Source: an uncultured Peptococcaceae bacterium (GTDB taxonomy: Bacteria > Bacillota > Dehalobacteriia > UBA7702). From it: 5,362 bases of DNA. Positions 1 through 5,339 of this stretch are shown here, one piece after another. The stretch lies in the NCBI GenBank assembly GCA_937919295.1, contig CALFRX010000183.1, positions 1-5,362 on the forward strand, read 5' to 3'. The notes beneath the pieces were generated by a model, which worked only from the letters and a program-made list of their open reading frames with translations, had not been told where the DNA came from and made no database searches. Numbering within the stretch: the first letter of the stretch is position 1; each line of letters opens with the position of its first letter. The position numbers and the translations under genes are program-made.

Positions 1-811
1 GGCGGGGTTTTTCAGCGATGAAATTCCCCATATAGCTGATCTCCGCGCCGGCTGCCACCGGATCAAGGCGCACCACAGCACTTTTTAAAGCAAGCACTTC
101 ACGTAACTCCTTGGATTCCGGGGAAGCCGTGCCGAACCCGTGCAGTAAAATACCGGGGCGTACCATATCAAAGTAGCTTTCCGGGTAATCGAGAATCCCG
201 TTGCTGTTGGCAAGGTGGCGGAGGGCAAAAGTAACCCCGGCCGCCGCCAGATCTTCCGTAAACTCCCGAAAACCCACGATTTGCCCTTCAGTGAAGGTCC
301 TGCTCTTATCGGTTTGCGAAAGATGGGAAAAGATCCCCTCCATATCGATGTTGGGCATTTCGGAGATGACTTTGATCTCCCCTTTGCTCGCTTCCGTCAG
401 GGGAAAGCCGAGGCGGTGCATACCCGTGTCAAGTTTCACGTGGAGCTTCGCCTTTTTCTGCATTTTACCGGCAAGGTAATCAATGAGACAGGCAGTGCCG
501 AAGTGAAATACCGCGACGGTGAGGTCGTAGTAAATCGCCTTGGGCATGTCCTTTTCAGGAATGGCGCCCAAAACGAGAATCGGCAGTTCGATGCCGCCTT
601 TCCGCAGTTCAATACCTTCTTCGACATTGGCGACAGCCAAATAATCAGCGCCCTCCTCCTGCAATACCCGCACCATGGGGAGGACACCCATGCCGTAACC
701 GTTGGCTTTCACGGCAGGACAGATTTTTATTTCTTTGCCGACGAGACGGCGGACGACGCGCATATTATGGCGCAGCGCCTCGGTATCGTATTCGGCTCTG
801 TTATACGACAT
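1..811 (-). CDS. alr: Alanine racemase, N-terminal 270 residues (3' end beyond the window)
   Basis: PLP-dependent cytoplasmic enzyme that interconverts L- and D-alanine, supplying D-Ala for peptidoglycan. The minus-strand frame is open from the ATG at 811-809 to the window edge, giving 270 codons of a family usually about 370-390 residues long. The rest of the C-terminal beta domain is therefore outside. Visible signatures are AVKANGYG at residues 33-40, with Lys35 as the PLP Schiff-base lysine, KLDTGMHRLGF at 126-136, HLANSNG at 199-205 and MVRPGILLHG at 216-225, where Arg218 should contact the PLP ring nitrogen. ISYMG at 258-262 places Tyr260 where the second catalytic base (Tyr265 in the Geobacillus enzyme) is expected, although the usual SYG reads SYM here. 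The start overlaps the nnrD stop by one base (TAATG). A GGGAG ribosome binding site lies 10 bases upstream inside nnrD, suggesting translational coupling. The identification is secure; it is an Alr rather than a generic YggS-like PLP barrel because the beta-domain entry is present. Confidence 0.95.
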   Translation of the reverse strand, partial: MSYNRAEYDTEALRHNMRVVRRLVGKEIKICPAVKANGYGMGVLPMVRVLQEEGADYLAVANVEEGIELRKGGIELPILVLGAIPEKDMPKAIYYDLTVAVFHFGTACLIDYLAGKMQKKAKLHVKLDTGMHRLGFPLTEASKGEIKVISEMPNIDMEGIFSHLSQTDKSRTFTEGQIVGFREFTEDLAAAGVTFALRHLANSNGILDYPESYFDMVRPGILLHGFGTASPESKELREVLALKSAVVRLDPVAAGAEISYMGNFIAEKPR

Positions 812-2379
812 TATGCGTGAGCTCCCTTTAATTTCTCTTCGTAATCGGCCAAAACCACAGGGAGATAATCGATGATATCCCCGGCGTTTAAGCCCATTTC
901 TCCTTTGTCAAGGGCAGCCACGTCCCCGACAAGGCCATGAAAATATACACCCAGGGCGGCGGCGGTCAGGGCATCGAGTCCCTGGCCCAACAAGGCGCCG
1001 ATGATGCCGGAAAGCACATCACCCATACCACCGGTGGCCATACCGGCGTTACCGGTGCAATTTACAAGGAGTTTCCCCTCAGGGGAGGCAATCAAGGTGC
1101 GGCTGCCTTTTAAGACCACCACAGCACCGTATTTCTCCGCGGCCAGCCTTGCGGCATCCATGCGATTTTCCTGTACCTCACGAATACTCCAGCCAAGCAT
1201 ACGGGACATTTCTCCGGGATGAGGCGTCAGCACAAGGGTATGATTCGTCTTCTTCCTGACGTTGAGTTCGCCCAGGGCGAGGAGAGCGTCGGCGTCAAGC
1301 ACCAGGGGGCAGTTAATGTTTTCCAGGATTTTTTTCACCAATGCCATGCTATCGTCGGTACGGGAAAGTCCCATACCCATTACGAGAACCTTATTGCCGG
1401 TCTGCTGCAAAATCAGCTCGGCGGCGGCAAGCCCAAGAGATCCGTCTTCATTTTCCGGTAGGCCAAAGGTCATGGCCTCCAAATTGTGGGTTTTGACCGC
1501 TTCATGAAGGCTTTTGGGCATCATGTATGTCACAAGCCCGGCTCCTGCCTTCAAAGCACCCTTCCCTGCCAAAATCAAAGAACCTGTCATATTGGCGGAA
1601 CCGCCAACCACTAATATGTGGCCAAAGATGCCTTTATGGGAATCCGCTTTACGGGGTTTCATTTTATTTAGGGCCCAATCTTCATTGATGAGCACGTCGT
1701 CGTTTTCTTTTTCCGCCATCAGCGACGGCGGGAAGGAAATGTCCACCACCTGCAACACTCCGTTTTTTTCACTGCCGGGGGCTAAAATATTCCCGATCTT
1801 CGGCAAGGCAAAAGCCACGGTATGGTCGGCTGCCACAACGGTTTTTGCTGTTCTCCCATTGTCCGCGTTTACGCCGGAAGGGATATCGAGGGCGAGCACT
1901 TGGCGGCGAACATCATTGATTATGTTGACAACATCCTTTGCCAGTCCTTCCATTTCTCCTTGAAAACCGGAGCCGAAAATCGCGTCGACAATAAGGGAAG
2001 AAGCCATCAATTTCAGGCGAAACAGAGTCAGATCCCGGACTTGGTAAAGAAACGTCGTCTTGATGGGCAGGGCGGAAACGATCTGCCAATTGGCTTTGGC
2101 CGCCGGAGAAAACTCTTCCGCCGCGGCGAGGCAGAAAACTTCCACGGCAAAACCGCGGTTAAACAAATGCCTTGCCAGCACCAGCCCATCGCCGCCGTTA
2201 TTGCCTTTGCCGCAAATCACCGCGACTTTGGCGTGCTTTCCCGCTTCCGACAGCAGTTCGGCTGCAAAATCGGCGCTGCGCAGTCCGGCGTTTTCCATCA
2301 AAACCAGCGTATCGAGTCCGTATACCGCCATGGCTTCCCGATCCATTTCCCTGGAAGCCGCTCCGTCGATTATACGCAT
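811..2379 (-). CDS. nnrD: Bifunctional NAD(P)H-hydrate repair enzyme: epimerase (NNRE) plus ADP/ATP-dependent dehydratase
   Basis: Repairs hydrated NADH and NADPH (NADHX/NADPHX). The N-terminal YjeF_N domain (about residues 1-220) epimerises the R and S forms. The C-terminal ribokinase-like domain (about 235-515) dehydrates the S form using ADP or ATP. The product is 522 residues, normal for the fused YjeF/Nnr type. Epimerase signatures are MENAG at 28-32, GKGNNGGDG at 57-65, DAIFGSG at 132-138 and LDIPSGVN at 164-171. Dehydratase signatures are HKGIFGHILVVGGS at 248-261, LDADAL at 361-366, TPHPGEM at 385-391 and GNAGMATGGMGDVLSG at 443-458, with Asp454 the expected catalytic base. I chose the ATG at 2379-2377 because AAGGAAGGG precedes it and the conserved family sequence begins there. 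The same frame is open 27 codons further upstream, but only inside acpS. The gene starts one base after the acpS stop. All motifs are intact. Some genomes label this family nnr or yjeF. Confidence 0.95.
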   Translation of the reverse strand: MRIIDGAASREMDREAMAVYGLDTLVLMENAGLRSADFAAELLSEAGKHAKVAVICGKGNNGGDGLVLARHLFNRGFAVEVFCLAAAEEFSPAAKANWQIVSALPIKTTFLYQVRDLTLFRLKLMASSLIVDAIFGSGFQGEMEGLAKDVVNIINDVRRQVLALDIPSGVNADNGRTAKTVVAADHTVAFALPKIGNILAPGSEKNGVLQVVDISFPPSLMAEKENDDVLINEDWALNKMKPRKADSHKGIFGHILVVGGSANMTGSLILAGKGALKAGAGLVTYMMPKSLHEAVKTHNLEAMTFGLPENEDGSLGLAAAELILQQTGNKVLVMGMGLSRTDDSMALVKKILENINCPLVLDADALLALGELNVRKKTNHTLVLTPHPGEMSRMLGWSIREVQENRMDAARLAAEKYGAVVVLKGSRTLIASPEGKLLVNCTGNAGMATGGMGDVLSGIIGALLGQGLDALTAAALGVYFHGLVGDVAALDKGEMGLNAGDIIDYLPVVLADYEEKLKGAHA

Positions 2380-2380
2380 A

Positions 2381-2752
2381 TCAACCCTTCCTTTCAGCAA
2401 CACATTGCCCGCAAGCAAACGCCACGGCATATTCTTTGCAATGTGATATAGACAAATCAATATCGGTGATGCCCAGCGCTTTTTGAATCGCCTTGGCTTT
2501 TCCTGTCAGCTCGTAATAAGGACGGCCTTTTTCGTCGTTTAGAACAGTGATTTCATAAAAGGGAACCTTTTCCCCGAAGACTTTGATCAGGGCTTCCTTG
2601 GCGCAAAAACGTGCGGCCATATTTTCCGCCCGCCATGGCCCAGGGAAGAATTGCAGCTCCTTTGGGGAATAAACGCGCTTTAAAAAAGCATCACTGCCAA
2701 GGTTTCTCGCCACTCTTTCAATTTCAATGATATCCGTACCGATTCTGATCAT
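2381..2752 (-). CDS. acpS: Holo-[acyl-carrier-protein] synthase
   Basis: Transfers the 4'-phosphopantetheine arm of coenzyme A to the serine of apo-acyl carrier protein, activating it for fatty acid synthesis. It is cytoplasmic and normally a Mg2+-dependent trimer. The 123-residue product has the usual AcpS length. It shows the N-terminal IGTDIIEIERV at residues 4-14 with metal-ligand Asp7, the signature RFCAKEALIKVFG at 48-60 with metal-ligand Glu53 and Lys57, and LSISHCKEYAVAFA at 100-113. The ATG at 2752-2750 is the only possible start, because an in-frame TGA lies two codons upstream. The nearest Shine-Dalgarno-like element, GAGGGG, is unusually far away, with 13 bases between it and the ATG, so initiation may be modest. 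This is the first gene of the acpS-nnrD-alr operon. A related acpS-alr neighbourhood is known in Bacillus subtilis, where acpS (ydcB), ydcC and alrA are adjacent. Confidence 0.96.
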   Translation of the reverse strand: MIRIGTDIIEIERVARNLGSDAFLKRVYSPKELQFFPGPWRAENMAARFCAKEALIKVFGEKVPFYEITVLNDEKGRPYYELTGKAKAIQKALGITDIDLSISHCKEYAVAFACGQCVAERKG

Positions 2753-2778
2753 AAATCACAAAAATCCCCTCAATGGGC

Positions 2779-2807
2779 TTTACTTCTTTCATATTTTACA
2801 ATATAAT
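2779..2807 (+). promoter_or_regulatory. Putative sigma-A promoter of the lipoprotein gene
   Basis: TTTACT (2779-2784) is followed after a 17-base spacer by a perfect TATAAT (2802-2807). Transcription would begin near 2814 and give a short leader of about 25 bases. GGAG at 2824-2827 is the likely ribosome binding site, 11 bases before the ATG. The -10 boxes of this and the opposing acpS promoter are only three bases apart, so one polymerase footprint would cover both. Confidence 0.55.
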
Positions 2808-2821
2808 TGGAATAATAGCAA
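2793..2821 (-). promoter_or_regulatory. Putative sigma-A promoter of the acpS-nnrD-alr operon
   Basis: On the minus strand, TTGCTA (2821-2816) is separated by exactly 17 bases from TAAAAT (2798-2793). This is a 4/6 and 5/6 match to the housekeeping consensus. Transcription would start near 2786, leaving a leader of roughly 35 bases before the acpS ATG. The element overlaps the oppositely directed promoter of the lipoprotein gene. It is read by eye only; no transcription data support it. Confidence 0.5.
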
Positions 2822-2838
2822 ACGGAGTTGAAAAATAA

Positions 2839-3726
2839 ATGAAAAAACTGTTTCTCTTGCCGATCCTTTTACTGATGCTGCTGCTCACATCGTGTCAGCT
2901 CGCCGGCGACAGTACTTATACCGGTGACCTCAAACTGAACATTCAGCACATCAAGGAAAGCGACAGCGACAAAAATATCGATATTTCCTATCCCGTATTC
3001 GGCGGTATCGAAAACAAGGAAGCCATCACCATTATCAATACCTCTATCTCCAACTACGTCACTGCGGAATACGACGAATTTCAAAACGCCCTAACGGCAA
3101 AGAATCAAAGCGTGATCACCGACGCGGCGGCCAACGGCGCCGGCGATTCCAGTGACTCCAATGATTCTGATAATTCTGATGACTCTGACGACTCTGACGA
3201 CTCCGATGCCTCTGATGATTCCGAGGATTCCGATGATTCCGGTGATGACGCCGCGGTTACCGGCAGCGATACCGCGAAAACGGACAGCACCGGTGAGCCC
3301 ATCCGGCTCACCATGAGTTTTAAGATCACTTATAATAAAAACGATTATCTCTGTGTTGTTCAGACCTACAAAAAAGAGTTGGGAGAGAACAAGACTTTTA
3401 CGGGACAAAGAAGTTTCTTATTCAGCTTAAAAAATGCCGCTTACCTATCCTTGGGCGAAGTGTTCGATTTTGACAGCGGTTTTTCCGCCTACATCAACAA
3501 AGCCATCGAGGCGGAATTGGACAAAGGCGCTTACAATACTTATGACAGCGACAACGGCTTTACGGGAATTTCCAAGGACTGCAATTTTTATATCGATCAT
3601 GACTATCTATATATCTATTATAATGCTTTGGAAATCAGTCCCGATATGGATATCGTCCCTACCTTTGTCTTTAAAATCAAAGATTTAAAGGAATACTTCA
3701 ACGATGATTTTACCAACATTTTCTGA
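2839..3726 (+). CDS. Secreted lipoprotein with DUF4163/DUF3298 (RsiV/PdaC-type) domains and an Asp-Asp-Ser tract
   Basis: The 295-residue protein begins with a lipoprotein signal peptide: two lysines, a leucine-rich core and a lipobox LTSC ending at Cys19. It should therefore be lipidated and anchored outside the cytoplasmic membrane. Residues about 45-85 (IDISYPVFGGIENKEA and following) and about 155-200 (the MSFKITYN stretch onward) resemble a DUF4163-like fold. Residues about 200-285, with LSLGEVFD and FYIDHDYLYIYYNALEISP, resemble DUF3298. These domains form the extracytoplasmic part of the lysozyme-sensing anti-sigma factor RsiV and accompany the deacetylase domain of PdaC. No anti-sigma or deacetylase domain is present here, so the role is unknown; ligand or glycan binding at the cell surface is an inference. 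Residues 103-137 form an acidic Asp/Ser tract inserted between the two halves of the N-terminal domain. The gene diverges from acpS and its stop codon directly abuts that of the convergent phosphoesterase gene. Confidence 0.85.
   Translation: MKKLFLLPILLLMLLLTSCQLAGDSTYTGDLKLNIQHIKESDSDKNIDISYPVFGGIENKEAITIINTSISNYVTAEYDEFQNALTAKNQSVITDAAANGAGDSSDSNDSDNSDDSDDSDDSDASDDSEDSDDSGDDAAVTGSDTAKTDSTGEPIRLTMSFKITYNKNDYLCVVQTYKKELGENKTFTGQRSFLFSLKNAAYLSLGEVFDFDSGFSAYINKAIEAELDKGAYNTYDSDNGFTGISKDCNFYIDHDYLYIYYNALEISPDMDIVPTFVFKIKDLKEYFNDDFTNIF
3145..3240 (+). repeat. In-frame 9-base tandem repeat encoding Asp-Asp-Ser
   Basis: About ten degenerate copies of a 9-base unit, GAY-GAY-TCY, lie inside the lipoprotein gene. 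Serine occupies every third residue from 104 to 134 without a break (11 serines), and every one of these uses TCT or TCC. Aspartate fills most other positions, with single Asn, Ala, Glu or Gly substitutions. The most regular copies are at about 3178-3210. Because the unit is a multiple of three, slippage would lengthen or shorten the tract without shifting the reading frame. Confidence 0.9.
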
Positions 3727-4449
3727 TTAGACCTCCGCCAACAGCAGAGGCCGAAAATCAAGGTAATCGGCGCTGGTCAGATAATAGAACGTACCGTTCT
3801 TTGAGCCCTGAAAGGCATTAACCTGACTCTTATCGTGAAGATGGCCGTAGACGGTTTTGAACACACGGTAGCGGCTAAATAAGTCCGTCACTTCGTTGTC
3901 CGCCCCTTTTTCATCCACTGGCATAAAATGATTCATATTGATCACCGGGCGGCCCTGAGCCGCCTGAAGAGAGAGCTCTTGTCTGATGAGCTCTCTTTTA
4001 TATATCTTTTCATCATTGGCGCCAAAATTAGCCGCTGTGGGCAGAGTCCAAAGGCGCGTACCGCAAACGGCAAAATCGGAAAAAAGCACCGCATCGTTTT
4101 GAATGACCGCGGTCTGCTCCGGCAGATAAGCTCTGATCTTTCTCAGGCTGTGCCACCAATAATCGTGGTTGCCGCGGATCATGATCTTCCTGCCCTTGAG
4201 AGAACTGAGAAAATCAAGATCAAAGACAGCCGCAGTTAGCGACATTGCCCAGGAAATATCCCCGGCGATCAGCACAAGATCAGCCTCGCTCACCGTGTCC
4301 TGCCAGCGCTCGTATATTTTTTTTATATGGAAGTCCCAGCGATTGCCGAAGACATCCATGGGTTTTTCACCGTAAAAGGTCGTGGGATCTTCCCGCTCAA
4401 AAGGCTTGACTAAAGAAAGATGAAGATCCGCAAGGGCAAATATTTTCAC
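3727..4449 (-). CDS. Calcineurin-like metallophosphoesterase
   Basis: A 240-residue cytoplasmic phosphohydrolase of the dinuclear-metal calcineurin-like superfamily. The metal-binding series is complete and in order: DLH at residues 8-10 (Asp8, His10), GDISWA at 63-68 (Asp64), GNHDYWW at 93-99 (Asn94, His95), His174 in NMNHF, and GHLH at 202-205. The MDVFGNRW segment at 31-38 and the GDISWA/GNHDYWW pair are typical of a conserved Bacillota subfamily whose substrate I cannot name. Translation starts at GTG (4449-4447), supported by AGGAG seven bases upstream. The alternative of no GTG start would lose the essential first metal motif. The start overlaps the end of the DUF1294 gene by four bases (GTGA), so the two are probably cotranslated. 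The TAA stop abuts the convergent lipoprotein stop. A terminator-like inverted repeat lies within codons about 151-161, read on the opposite strand. Confidence 0.9.
   Translation of the reverse strand: MKIFALADLHLSLVKPFEREDPTTFYGEKPMDVFGNRWDFHIKKIYERWQDTVSEADLVLIAGDISWAMSLTAAVFDLDFLSSLKGRKIMIRGNHDYWWHSLRKIRAYLPEQTAVIQNDAVLFSDFAVCGTRLWTLPTAANFGANDEKIYKRELIRQELSLQAAQGRPVINMNHFMPVDEKGADNEVTDLFSRYRVFKTVYGHLHDKSQVNAFQGSKNGTFYYLTSADYLDFRPLLLAEV
3967..4010 (+). terminator. Terminator-like hairpin inside the phosphoesterase gene, oriented for the lipoprotein transcript
   Basis: Bases 3967-3978 pair with 3988-3999 in a 12-base-pair stem with one G-U pair. The core is GAGAGCTC against GAGCTCTC, and a 9-base loop separates the arms. 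On the plus strand the stem runs into TTTT followed by an AT-rich stretch ending in another TTTT at 4007-4010. It sits about 240 bases beyond the lipoprotein stop. The stem is only moderately GC-rich and the T tract is interrupted, so termination may be partial. It could also be a chance result of the coding sequence. Confidence 0.4.
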
Positions 4450-4721
4450 AATAAATCTCCTGTGATCAGCCAGTAAACGACGATGATATTAAAAACAAGG
4501 AAACACGGCATCAATATCTTAAAAGACAGATGCCTCGTTTTATGGCGCAGGACGTACATACCGATGAGTCCTCCCATGGCGCCGCCCAGAAAGGCGAGAA
4601 GAAAAAGGGTGTGCTCCGGTATGCGCCATTCATTGCGTTTGGCGCGGCGTTTATCCGCGAACATCGCGTAAAAGGCGAATAAATTCATGAAAACGAGGTA
4701 AATCAGCAGTGGTTTACTCAT
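4446..4721 (-). CDS. DUF1294 family small integral membrane protein
   Basis: A 91-residue membrane protein with three predicted hydrophobic segments (about residues 4-21, 37-57 and 68-87). The family signatures are clear: DKRRAKRNEWRIPE at 23-36, forming a strongly basic loop after the first segment, and a glycine-rich stretch from 46 leading to GM and RHKTRH at 54-55 and 59-64. DUF1294 has no established function that I know of. The ATG at 4721-4719 is chosen because GGAGGT lies four bases upstream. An in-frame ATG four codons earlier forms part of that ribosome binding site, and a still earlier start would run into the divergent DUF378 leader. The gene overlaps the downstream phosphoesterase gene by GTGA, so the pair is likely one transcript. 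No strong promoter is evident; an AT-rich region at about 4756-4761 could serve as a weak -10 box on this strand. Confidence 0.88.
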   Translation of the reverse strand: MSKPLLIYLVFMNLFAFYAMFADKRRAKRNEWRIPEHTLFLLAFLGGAMGGLIGMYVLRHKTRHLSFKILMPCFLVFNIIVVYWLITGDLL

Positions 4722-4749
4722 TTTTACCTCCATAAGTATATTTTCCCGG

Positions 4750-4770
4750 TTTTGTTTTATAATAACAAAA
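4750..4770. promoter_or_regulatory. TATAAT box flanked by an inverted repeat in the DUF1294/DUF378 divergent spacer
   Basis: The plus strand has a perfect TATAAT at 4758-4763, a candidate -10 box for the DUF378 gene, with no convincing -35 box at the expected distance. It is framed by a 7-base inverted repeat, TTTTGTT (4750-4756) and AACAAAA (4764-4770). The dyad lies about 30 bases before the DUF1294 start on one side and 15 before the DUF378 start on the other. A repressor site covering the promoter is one reading; AT-rich coincidence is another. Confidence 0.35.
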
Positions 4771-4784
4771 AAGGAGGTCATATT

Positions 4785-5006
4785 ATGAATGTTATCAACA
4801 AAATATTTCTCACTATTTTAATTATTGGCGGCATCAACTGGGGTTTGATCGGACTTTTTCAATACGACCTTGTTGCCACGTTCTTTGGCGGCACGGCCTC
4901 AATGATCAGCAGAATCATCTATACCCTGGTGGGCATTTCCGGACTCTACTGCATTACAATGCTCTTTTACCGCACCAGTGACCACGAACTTGTAGGAGAA
5001 CACTGA
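4785..5006 (+). CDS. DUF378 family small membrane protein
   Basis: A 73-residue protein with two hydrophobic segments (about residues 7-26 and 41-61). It matches DUF378 by GGINWGLIGLF at 15-25, DLVATFFGG at 28-36 and SRIIYTLVGISGLY at 42-55. The family is common in Bacillota and has no assigned function. The ATG at 4785-4787 is preceded by an optimal AAGGAGGT with a six-base spacer. A possible TTG start 11 codons upstream in the same frame would place that ribosome binding site inside the gene, so it is rejected. The gene is monocistronic: it diverges from DUF1294 and is followed 14 bases after its stop by a strong intrinsic terminator. The C-terminal tail after the second membrane segment is short and polar. 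Confidence 0.92.
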   Translation: MNVINKIFLTILIIGGINWGLIGLFQYDLVATFFGGTASMISRIIYTLVGISGLYCITMLFYRTSDHELVGEH

Positions 5007-5019
5007 AAACGAAGACGTG

Positions 5020-5066
5020 AAAAAAGCCAAGGCTCTACGGAATCAGAGTCTTGGCTTCTTTTTTTA
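5020..5066. terminator. Bidirectional intrinsic terminator between DUF378 and the pduL remnant
   Basis: AAGCCAAGGCTCT (5024-5036) pairs with AGAGTCTTGGCTT (5045-5057) to form a 13-base-pair stem with one G-U pair and an 8-base loop. A run of seven T residues (5059-5065) follows on the plus strand, and a run of six A residues (5020-5025) precedes the stem. It can therefore end both the DUF378 transcript and the convergent transcript from the right. Confidence 0.93.
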
Positions 5067-5069
5067 TCA

Positions 5070-5339
5070 TTAACCGAGAATCATTCCGTAATCGCCGTTT
5101 TTCACCAAAGCGGCATTGGCTTCATCGGTATCAAGATGAAAGTCCAATTTCATTTTATCGCCTACCCTGGCAATCACGTCGCAAAAAACAACATCTTTTT
5201 GGCCACGGACGAGAACGGTCAGCACTTGTTTGTCTTTGACGCCCATTTTTTCGGCTTCATCGGTATGAAAATGAATATGAAGATGCGCGACGATGCAGCC
5301 TTTGTCCAACTCCACTTCGCCTTTGGGATTATAGAAGCA
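5070..5339 (-). pseudogene. pduL: C-terminal part of a PduL-type phosphate propanoyltransferase, probably disrupted
   Basis: PduL transfers acyl groups between coenzyme A and phosphate (propanoyl or acetyl phosphate) using two zinc ions. The open frame here matches only the C-terminal half. It contains PKGEVELDKG, then HIH (His13 and His15 counted from the GTG at 5315), the AEKMGVKD stretch, and FHLDTDEANAA with His60, followed by a normal C-terminus and TAA. Homology continues upstream of that GTG (NPKGE), but an in-frame TAA at 5342-5340 interrupts it, and no start codon lies between. Only 20 bases remain before the window edge. The family's N-terminal half, with its first zinc-binding histidines, cannot be in this frame. 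The usual RHIHM reads LHIHF, a further departure. A frameshift or nonsense lesion, a sequencing error or a genuine short protein from GTG 5315 (81 residues, poor ribosome binding site) are all possible; the first is favoured. Confidence 0.55.

Noticed and set aside
215..820. Long plus-strand open frame (201 codons)
   Set aside because: It is entirely antisense to alr, which shows family motifs throughout; the plus-strand peptide has no recognisable domain or good ribosome binding site.
1822..2451. Plus-strand open frame of 209 codons opposite nnrD
   Set aside because: It is antisense to the conserved epimerase domain and acpS end, and contains no recognisable motif.
2380..2460. 27-codon N-terminal extension of nnrD
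   Set aside because: It would overlap acpS, lacks family similarity, and the ATG at 2379 has an adjacent Shine-Dalgarno sequence and matches the conserved start.
3091..3408. Minus-strand open frames with Val/Arg/Ile or Ser/Glu repeats
   Set aside because: They are mirror products of the 9-base repeat in the lipoprotein gene, which stays repetitive and open in several frames.
3732..3750. Small inverted repeat at the end of the phosphoesterase gene (7 pairs with a G-U pair on the minus strand)
   Set aside because: No T tract follows it on either strand and it lies in coding sequence; not enough to call a terminator.
4317..4324. Run of eight A residues on the minus strand in the phosphoesterase gene, containing an in-phase A-AAA-AAA slippery heptamer
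   Set aside because: It encodes the ordinary Lys-Lys of the protein. A -1 shift meets TGA after 12 codons and no stimulatory structure is evident, so programmed frameshifting is unlikely.
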